A stretch of 64,000 nucleotides of DNA. Source: Datura wrightii (Eukaryota; Streptophyta; Magnoliopsida; Solanales; Solanaceae). Below are positions 21,883-30,205 of the stretch, in pieces (the first letter of the stretch is position 1; each line of letters opens with the position of its first letter). The stretch is from positions 70,510,001 through 70,574,000 of the forward strand of contig JASDFA010000006.1 in the NCBI GenBank assembly GCA_035772735.1, given 5' to 3'. The position numbers were made by a program, and so were the translations under genes. The notes beneath the pieces were generated by a model. It searched no databases and was not told where the DNA came from. It saw nothing but the letters and a program-made list of their open reading frames with translations.

Positions 21883-23803
21883 GTTGAAAGCTGAGCCACC
21901 TAATTCTATTTCTACGTGGGATGATCTTGCAAGGAAGTTCTTGATACGATTTTTTCCCTCTGGTAAAACAGCAAGACTTAGAAGTCAAATTCTAAGTTTC
22001 AAACAGAGAGAGGGAGAGAATCTATATCAGGCTTGGGAGAGATTCAAGTCCATGTTGCGGGATTGTCCTCATCATCATCAATCCAATGATGTGTTGGTGC
22101 ACACTTTTATAGAGGGTTTGGAACCCCATACAAAAATATTGCTAGACTCAGCAGCTGGGGGACAAGCACTGGAGAAAACTTATGAGGAGCTGTATACCTT
22201 GTTGAACCGTATTTCGCAGGGCAATCCGGAATGGAATGCTGATTCGTCAAAAGGCGGGACAAGGAAAGCAACAGGAGTTCTAGAAGTGGATGGGTTTACA
22301 GCTATTGCTACACAAATAGCTGCTTTGCAGAATCAACTCAACACCCACTTCAGTAACATGACAATGAACCAGCCTCAAGCCCCAGTGAATGCAGTGCAGC
22401 AGATTTGGTGTGAAGTGTGTGAAAGCAGTGAGCACTCAACTGAGTGTTGTGGAGCAAATCCTGACTCGGTGAACTTTGTGGGAAATATACAAAGGAACAA
22501 CCACCAAGAGTATGGCAACAGCTACAATTCCAATTGGAGGAATCACCCGAATTTCTCCTAGGGTAGCAACAACCATCAGGGGCAGAGTTCGAGTCAGGGT
22601 GGGCAAAGAAACCAAGGAGGGCAGCAGAATTATCAAGCACAATTCAGAAACAACAATGCACCTCATCCACCACCATCACCCAGCATTGAGGAGATGTTCA
22701 AGACTATGATAGCTAATCAAGCTCAATTGCAGGCTGACTATGTGAAATTGGCAGCCGAGGTGAAAAACAACCAGTTAGCTACCAAGGCACTTGAATATCA
22801 ATTTGGGCAATTTGCTGGAGCCCAAAACACCAGACCTAGAGGAGGACTTCCGAGCGACACAGATCCCAACCCCAAGCAGGTAAATGCGGTGACCACAAGG
22901 AGTGGTTTGCAGCTGAAAGAGGTGGAACCAGAAAGACCACCTCAACAATCGGGAGCAGCAGAAGTCGAGAGGGAGCAAAGTGATGAGAGGGGGAAGACTA
23001 AGGAAGCGGAATCAGAAAGACCACCACCCCCGTTCCCTCAACAATTAAAGAAACACAAGGAGGAGGCGTGTTTCAAGAAATTCATGGAGGTGCTAAAACA
23101 GGTACATATTAACTTACCTCTTGTTGATGTTTTGCAGGGAGTGCCGAAATATGCTAAGTATATAAAGGACATCGTGGCAAACAAAAGTCGGTTGACTGAG
23201 TATGCTACGGTGGCTCTCACGGAAGAGTGCACTTCCCGGATACAAAACCGACTGCCCACAAAGCTCAAAGACCCTGGGAGCTTTACTATACAGATTACTA
23301 TTGGGCAGAGTATCCGAGCTCGTGGATTGTGTGATTTGGGAGCAAGCACTAATTTGATGCCGGCATCGGTATTCAAAAAGCTGGATCTAGGGAGTCCTAG
23401 ACCCACAACCGTGATCTTGCAATTGGCAGATCGGTCCTTAGCCAGACCTGATGGCATTGTGGAGAACGTTCTGGTGCAAGTGGGCTCCCTAATCTTCCCG
23501 GTAGATTTCATCGTGCTGGATTTTGAACCAGACGCGGAAGTCCCATTTATTTTGGGACGTCCTTTCTTGGCGACCGGGAAAGCGCTGATTGATGTAGCTG
23601 CGGGGAAGCTAAAAATGCGAGCACATGACAAGGTGGAAGTGTTCGATGTGTACAAGGCACCCAAGCTCCCGATTGTGTACGAAGAACTCTCAGTGATCAA
23701 TGTGATTGATCAAGGCGATGATGAGCAGATTAAGGATTCACCAGAGTTACTGGGAAAACCACCGGAATGGTGTAAGCACTACTGGGGGGAGGACAGTTTT
23801 TGA
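21883..23803 (+). pseudogene. gag-pro: E' gag-protease (Athila-like)
   Basis: Gag runs to a TAG at 22559-22561 (TGG in E). The CCHC knuckle CEVCESSEHSTECC lies near 22410-22450. A 369-codon frame (22694-23803) then covers the gag C-terminus and the whole protease with active site DLGASTNLMP, a GRPFLATG block and the end GKPPEWCKHYWGED. There is a stop, then noncoding spacer; RT is absent. Comparing with E shows independent stops in each, so the ancestral gag-protease was one long frame. Confidence 0.88.
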
Positions 23804-23845
23804 GAGAAAATGTCCATCACCCTAGAGGACAACTGAGCTGAATGA

Positions 23846-23893
23846 CGTCGAGCCGCGACGGTAAACCAGGCAATGCACGGGAGGCAACCCGTG
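23846..23893 (+). other. paired hairpins after protease (E')
   Basis: GTCG-AGCCG-CGAC, then GGTAAACCAGG, then CACGGG-AGGCAA-CCCGTG. The second stem is identical to that in E, and the first is intact only here. I recall similar motifs following the end of pol in autonomous Tat/Athila elements, which would fit a clean removal of RT-integrase. Confidence 0.6.
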
Positions 23894-24109
23894 AAAAAAA
23901 TTTCTTTGTAAATTGTGAATAGATTTTTCTTTTTCTTTTTCTTAATTAACAAAATTTTTAGTTGTAATTTTTGTTTTTATTTTTATTTAGAGTGAAACCT
24001 ATAATTCTAACCAATTTCTTGTAGTAGAATGAATTTCAGGTCGAACGGAGGAAAATATATAAGGAATCGCAAAGGAAAATTCGAGGTATGAAAATTAAGA
24101 AAAAGTGGC

Positions 24110-24434
24110 AAAACAGTGAGCTAGGGCGATAGCTCCGTGTCACGGAGGAGGACCTCCGCGTTACCCTCTGTGAAACGTTGAGGTATAAATCCGGAATTTT
24201 AAAAAAAAAATTCCAGAGCACCCTCGCGACAGCTTCGTGTCACGGAGGCAGTGCTCCGCGATGCACTCCGTGACACGTTGCTGATTTTTCCACTTTTAAA
24301 CCCCGAATCCCCCTCAAATTTTCTTTATTCCTCACACACTCCGCGACCAAACCCCCTAAAACCCCTCCCCCTTCAACGTGACATGGAATAGGAAAAGAAA
24401 TTCATCGAGTTTCCTTCACTTCTTCAATCTCAAG
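24110..24434 (+). promoter_or_regulatory. candidate internal promoter and leader for ORF3 (E')
   Basis: Contains CTCCGTG-T-CACGGAG (about 24132-24147) and a 42-base hairpin (24236-24277) that matches the LTR hairpin at 28597-28638 in 41 of 42 positions. Then come TTTTAAAC (24294-24301) and a C/T-rich leader to a donor CAAG|GTATGT at 24434/24435. In the LTR the TATA box lies ~33 bases after the hairpin; here TTTAAA lies ~18 bases after. Promoter role is inferred. Confidence 0.5.
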
Positions 24435-25129
24435 GTATGTTCTTCGATTCCATCTCATTTCTTATCGATTTTCTTTGATATTGAGCATGTGATGTGAGCT
24501 AAGTTCGCCCTAAGCAGAAATTAAGCGTGAATTCAATTGAATTAGTGTTGATGAATGTTCGGAGTATCATTGTGATTGCTTGAACTCGTTAATTGCATAA
24601 TTTAATCGAATTTTGTTGATACAATCATATTTAGGGCTTGTTTTTGAAGTTGAAGTGGAAAATATAGTGAACTTGTGAAATTCATGCCGGGTTGTACATG
24701 TTGAGTGAGATTAGTCGATGTGCTAATTGTTATGATGTAAAAAAAAACACCGACGAATTCTCGGGTTAGGGGAATAGTGAAATTTGCAAGAATTGGGTGA
24801 GTTGTATAGGTTCGTGTAGATAAATTCTTGTTGTTTCGTTTCTTTATTTTTCCTTGCTAAGTGCGATGGAATAAAATGTTATCGAGGGTAATGATTGTTG
24901 TTAGTTGTACGAAGTCTGAGTAGTACATAGAATATATACCGTCGAATTCTTCGAATGCACTAAGCATGGTTGTATAGTTGGTTGATTGGTTTGTGTAAAT
25001 AAGCATGATCTTGTCGGAATGTTGTAATTTTGGTTAAGGACTAAGTGTGGGGTAGCCTAGCTTAACCTGACCTTAGTCGGAGTTAATATTCATTGGCTTA
25101 ACATTAATCTTGTCTACTTGGATTGACAG
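24435..25129 (+). other. predicted intron in ORF3 leader (E')
   Basis: GTATGT donor and TTGACAG acceptor, 695 bases, with GCTTAAC as a possible branch site at about 25097. Both sites are conserved with element E (692 bases). The ATG of ORF3 follows five bases into the next exon. Confidence 0.5.
25027..25052 (+). repeat. polypurine-like module 1 of E'
   Basis: TTTTGGTTAAGGACTAAGTG then TGGGGTA. It has the same TAAGTGTGGGGT core as 26425 and 28147. A weak stem TTGGT/ACTAA precedes the purine run. Confidence 0.6.
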
Positions 25130-25134
25130 GTAAA

Positions 25135-26354
25135 ATGGCAAGCAGGCAAGAAAAAGGGAAAGGCGCATCAACATCGGGCGCCGGAAGGAAGCGAATCAGA
25201 CTGGGCACAGTAGTCCCAGCAGCACTAGCGATTCCACGCGGCCAATGCCACCAATACGGAACCAGGTGGGTGATAGAAGAGGGGAAGAAGTGGTATGCCA
25301 AGCACAAGGAGAGCAAGTACTTCAACGAGGAACACATAGCACGGGAACCGTTGGCACAAGAGTTCCCTAGGATTGTACACCGGATCGAGGCAGCTGGGCT
25401 CAAATTCATTTATGAAGAGCCCAAGGAATGCAACTTGCACCTGATTCGGGAATTCTATGCCAATTGGGACCCGACTCTCAGAAGTCACACCATCAAAATC
25501 AGAGGGCAAATAGTCACCTTCGAGCCCCACCACCTTAATGCTATCCTAGGGGCGGGGACACAGACGCCCACGTGCTTCGACAGCTGAACATCACTCCACC
25601 ATATGCAGACATCATACGCACTTTGTGTGGAACCCGATCGACAGCTAGATGGAGCAGACACAAAGAGAGGGGCTACCATCAGACTTTGCCCTATTCACAG
25701 ATGAACAAGGAAGCCAAAATATGGCTAAAGATCGTCTGTTCCTGCCTAATCCCGGGGCTACATATGACAGATGTAACCCGGGATCGTGTATGCCTGGTTT
25801 ACGCCCTGATGAAAGGGCTGGAGATCAACGTGGGGGCGGTGATTATCTCCTCCATGAAGAGAGCCCGGTTGCATCAGGGGCACAGATACGAATTTGGTGG
25901 GCTACTCACCACCTTCCTGAGGGGCCTGGATTTCGAGGAAGAGGCCCTTGATTATAACTCGCAGATGGAGCGGCGGGCCTTAGATGTCACTAAAACTAAG
26001 GCTCCCAACACCACCCAAGGGCCAGTGCTTACACTAGGCGAGCGACATGCTCGTGATGATCAGTACATGGCTCGCATGTATGGGATGCAGATGCTCCAGC
26101 TGAGGATAGGCGGGAGGCCAGCAATAGAGGAGGAGCTATGGCAGCTCGAGCTAGACTACCCTTTCGACGAAAACGCCAGGGCTCTATGCCGAGTGGGGCC
26201 AGCATTTGTAGAGCCCACGGATGATGATGTCCGTACGGACGAGGAGACACGTCGGGAGGACTCCGATGTGGAGTCCGAGGATGACGATGGGGGTGATTCA
26301 GACATGGGAGAGGAAGCAGCAGCACCTGATGAAGAAGTGGAGTACTTTGATTGA
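25135..26354 (+). pseudogene. E' ORF3 with one frameshift
   Basis: Starts MASRQEKGKG at 25135. A one-base deletion near 25555 (ggggcgggg versus ggggcgtggg in E) shifts the frame after 'NAILGA', and the second part continues (LRQLNITPPYAD...) to the same acidic end EEVEYFD. Apart from this single lesion it keeps the whole PF20167-like domain. Function unknown. Confidence 0.85.
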
Positions 26355-26400
26355 TCAGGGAGTTCCACCACCCGATTTTTGTGCTATTTTAATTTTTTGT

Positions 26401-26440
26401 GAACACTGGGGACAGTGTTCGATATAAGTGTGGGGTGGGA
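26401..26440 (+). other. polypurine-like module 2 of E' with GGGA-loop hairpin
   Basis: GAACACTG-GGGA-CAGTGTTC, perfect 8-bp stem with a GNRA-type loop, then GATATAAGTGTGGGGTGGGA. In F the matching site (58934-58967) keeps the stem by different base pairs. Confidence 0.7.
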
Positions 26441-28122
26441 GTAGTTAGGTGCTGGTTATGCTGCTTTGTATGTCCTCATCTGTTGTTGTGCTGTGAACAA
26501 AATTTTCTGACCTGTGATTGTAAGTTATTGTTCTATATTGTAAAATATGTGAAACTGTTGTGTGTTGCTGAATGTTGCTAGCTGAGTTTGTACATATGTT
26601 TGTTTATCGAAGTGATCAATATTTTGAAAATCAAAATGATCGATATTTTTAAATTTTTTTACTTCTTGGGTTTCTCGACGTTTGTTTTCGGTTCTTTTAC
26701 CGAGAAGGGTCCCATTGAACCAAAGTCCTAGTTAGTGACCATTCCCTATGATGGATGGATGACGACCATCTTAAGGGAAATGTAGTCGTTAGGAGTAGAT
26801 TTTTCAATTATTTTTTAGTTGTTTTTCTTTTGTGGGTTGCATCCCAAAACTTGTAGTTACTTTATGGTTGCGGAATTATGGTTGTGTGTTGTACATGATA
26901 TTTAAAATGCAAATGTGATTCGTATGAAAGCATGAAACTTTGTAAATATGTTGAGATACCTAGGCCATAGAGTTCGATTTAGTGTGATTGAGGCTTAATG
27001 TTTGAATTCCTGTAATTAGCTGATTGAAGAGTCTGTGAATACATCTTGAATTGAGCATGTGCAATAAGTGTGAAGTGAGGTTTTGTTATTCCATGCTATT
27101 GTGAAGTGTCTAGAACTTGCCTGGTGTGTGTACAAAACGAAATGAAGGAGGTGTATTGTAGGAAAGGATGTAGGCATTTCTTTGTTTTTAACCGAAAGTT
27201 TCTATTTTTCATTATCATACCCACCTTGATTGTGTACCCTAGTCAGCCCGTTGAGCCTTTAGCCTATTATTTTTTCTTTTGTCAAAAAGTGTAAACCGAG
27301 CTTAATCCCTTGTTTTCATTAGCCGTAAAGCCGACCCAAAACTCTTAAGCGCTTAAGGAGAGAAAATAATTTTCCCAAAGTGTCAAAAGAGTGAGAATGG
27401 TGAAAATAAAAGTAAAGCAGAGAGATGGAAGGAAAGAAAATGTTGAAGGTGCAATTGTTATAAATAAACTATAATGAAGGTGCATGAATAATCTTTGTTG
27501 TGGTGTCAAGTGTGCTTAATAAGATGGGCCAAACTAAAGAAAAACTTCAAGAATGGGAGGATGAAGAAAGAAACAATGTCCATGAGTTTGATGGGATGTG
27601 TTGAAAAAGCGCTTAAGGATGTTAGTGGCTATTATTGGCTAGCCCAATATTTACTAGCTCGGTAGCTTCCATTACAACCCGTTAAAGTCCTACGTGATCT
27701 TACATCACACTTCTTTATATTAGTAAAGTAGTACACTAAAGGCAAGCTTATGGGTCATGACATGATGCATGTGAATTCTTTTGGGAGAGAGAGCGAAATT
27801 GTGTTTATATGCCCCTGCTTGAAATTTTGTGAGTTCATATGATCAAAAAGGGGAAAATTCTCTTGTATTGTGAGGGCACATGCTTGATGAGAGATTAATT
27901 TTCGTGTCGGATGTCTTGATCAGCTGATTTGCAGGAGTTTGCCAATATCAAGAGTCGATTCTTAAGTCTAGGAGGTCTTGATGTATTGAAGGTCATTGGA
28001 TTGATAGGACCATGCATGTTTTCTTGATGATTTGCTGTATTGAATAATCGGTATGACCGTAACCTAACTTGTCGAACCAAAGTAGCGAGGTTGGGATGTA
28101 AATTGCATGAGGTGTAAGATTG
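26441..28122 (+). other. 3' untranslated region of E'
   Basis: 1.7 kb, noncoding. It mirrors 1828-3546. Contains TTCCC...GATGG...CCATC...GGGAA (about 26740-26781), able to form nested stems, with an F counterpart at 59344-59386. Confidence 0.65.
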
Positions 28123-28144
28123 TTGTTCGAGGACAAACAAGGAT

Positions 28145-28160
28145 TTAAGTGTGGGGTAAG
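28145..28160 (+). other. 3' polypurine tract of E' (module 3)
   Basis: TTAAGTGTGGGGTAAG immediately before the LTR TG at 28161. It is preceded at 28123-28136 by the hairpin TTGTT-CGAG-GACAA. Confidence 0.85.
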
Positions 28161-29585
28161 TGATCTTGGGCAAATTTATATGCCCAAGTGATACTCAAAG
28201 GTGTCATTTTAGCCTTGTTTATCTATCAATGTTTATACATTCTCATGTAATTGGCAATAAAATGTGAATTTATACTAACCAACATGATTAGCATTGTTGT
28301 GCAGGAAAAATGTAATTTCGGGAAGCTAAAATGCATGTTGGAAGATATTGGGGTTGGACTCGGATGTGAGCAAGGGACAAGGCATTGGAAAGCACAAAAT
28401 AAAGGGGCTCCGCGATGGAGCCGTGTCACGCTGCCATCGCGGAGGCCTTCTGCCTGGATAGGGAACTTTCGCCCAATTTCCAGAGAGGGTTTGCGATGGG
28501 TCCGTGGCACAGTGGCCTGGCTCCTCGTTGCACGCCATGCCACGTTGGGCCTTATTTCCTGGACCCCCAGTTTCCAGTGAGGGTCCGCGTCGGTAGCGTG
28601 TCACGGAGGCAGTGCTCCGCGATGTACTCCGTGACACGTTGCTTGTTATTCCGGTAAAAATTCCCACTAGTATAAATAGAACACTTAGGTTCATTTTTCA
28701 ATATTCTGACTTGGTGGAGCAAGAACGTGGGTTACAGGCAGTTGAGGGGACGAAATTCTCAGGGTTTTTCTCTCTTTCCTTCTTCTTGTATTCAATTGCT
28801 TGTATGTTTAACACTCATTTAACGATATTTAATCCACAAATGAGTGGCTAATTCATCTTCTTGCTGAGGTTAAGAACAATTGTAATGAAATGTGATCATT
28901 GATTCTTTGGTTTTTCATCTTTTCTTCCATGGTTGTTCTATTGATTCTTGTTCTTACAGCATTAATGTGTGGCCTACGTTAATGTATATCTAAAAAGTCC
29001 GGTTTCACTCGAGAGAGCAAGAAATTGGAAAGTTGTGAATTAATAGGATATGATCCTTTCTTAGTTTGGGAAAATTGAGAATCGATTTACCTTCAGGATA
29101 GAAATATACCTGAAAGTCGTATTAGTCAATTTAGGAATCGGTTTTGTATGGCTAGAACATGAATTGCATTTAATCACAGAAATGTAGGTGGATGGTTCAT
29201 GATTCTTAAGTGGGGTTAAATACGAGAGTTTTAATCCCTTGGCAATAATTCTTGACTAGCAACCGGAGGAAAAGGCTAACCAAATTATATTGACAATTAA
29301 TTTCATTACATGTTCGTTTAACCTCAGCATGCTCACATTCATAGTTCAGACTCATATTAGATAATTGTTTTAGACTTAGCATAATTATTAGCAATCAAAA
29401 AAATCAAACTCTTGGTTACACTATTGTCTGCATTTTTAGAATTGAAATGTAGTACACTTGAGCAGATTGCACTTCATCCCAGTCCCTGTGGGATCGATAC
29501 TTGGCTTACTTAAGTCACTTTACTACTTGTTCGACCACGTGCACTTGCGTGTAGTTATATACCTATATAACAAACAGTCCGAACA
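28161..29585 (+). repeat. E' 3' LTR
   Basis: 1425 bases, TGATCTTGGGC to CCGAACA. CpG-rich hairpin block 28400-28640, TATA box near 28671, end-block gtccctgtgggatcgata near 29480. It has small inserted bases near its end compared with E. Confidence 0.93.
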
Positions 29586-30205
29586 ATATTCCTCAGAGTT
29601 GGCGATGGATCAGAGGGCGCGGGTGAGCCGGTTATTTAGACAAGGATTAAAAGACTGCTATGCTCCACCAGGATATGGACTTTCCTCGCATAGTGTTGTA
29701 TGCCAAGTGGATGGAGGAGGCTCATGCGAGGGATAGGGAGGCATAGAGGGCTCGGACAGATAGTCTTGGGTTTTCACATTAGAGGTCCGACGGTGGCTAC
29801 CATCCACAGTTTCAGCAGAGGTCACTAGCCCCAGCACCATCATTAGCTAGTGTCCCATCCAAGCCCAGGGGTGATCAGAGGAGCAGAGCTTCAGGGTTGA
29901 GGGATCAGAGGGGCACCCAGTAAGATTATACCTCTCTAGCCTGTGGGAAGTGCGGCAAGAGTCACACCGGAGAGTGCCTGCTCAGCTCAGATGTTTGTTA
30001 TCGGTGTGGTAGATCCGGGAACATATGTCGAGCGTGCCCATATGGTAGACAGGGTGACGATAGGGGTCGTGCACAGACCACCAGGACAACAACAGCTCTA
30101 GCCTGTTCCACTCCGCAGGGAGCATCGACTAGTGGGGGTGGCGGATAGTGCCAAAACCAATTTTGTGCCCTTGCCTCGCACCAGGAGCAGGAGACTTCAC
30201 CAGAT
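29586..30205 (+). pseudogene. gag: Element D gag, last part
   Basis: Resumes as 'SSELAMDQRARVSRLFRQGLKD'-like sequence. It then shows zinc-knuckle remains: CGKCGKSHTGEC near 29942 and CYRCGRSGNICRAC near 29996, where the histidine of the second CCHC is replaced by Asn. It is broken by several frameshifts. Confidence 0.8.

Larger units (their letters stand above)
21883..29585 (+). mobile_element. Element E': 5'-truncated second copy of family E
   Basis: Begins inside gag (LKAEPPNSISTW) with no 5' LTR, primer site or gag N-terminus, and runs to a full 3' LTR ending at 29585. Order: gag, protease, paired hairpins, spacer with LTR-like hairpins, predicted leader intron, ORF3, 3' UTR, polypurine tract, LTR. 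It lacks RT and integrase at exactly the same place as element E. The flanking D gag has also lost sequence, so one deletion probably removed both. Confidence 0.9.

Noticed and set aside
22350..22978. Minus-strand frames opposite E' gag
   Set aside because: Mirror images of the gag and knuckle coding sequence with no independent support.
29458..29736. 92-codon frame across the E' LTR end into D gag
   Set aside because: The frame crosses a mobile-element boundary; only the part after 29586 has gag similarity.
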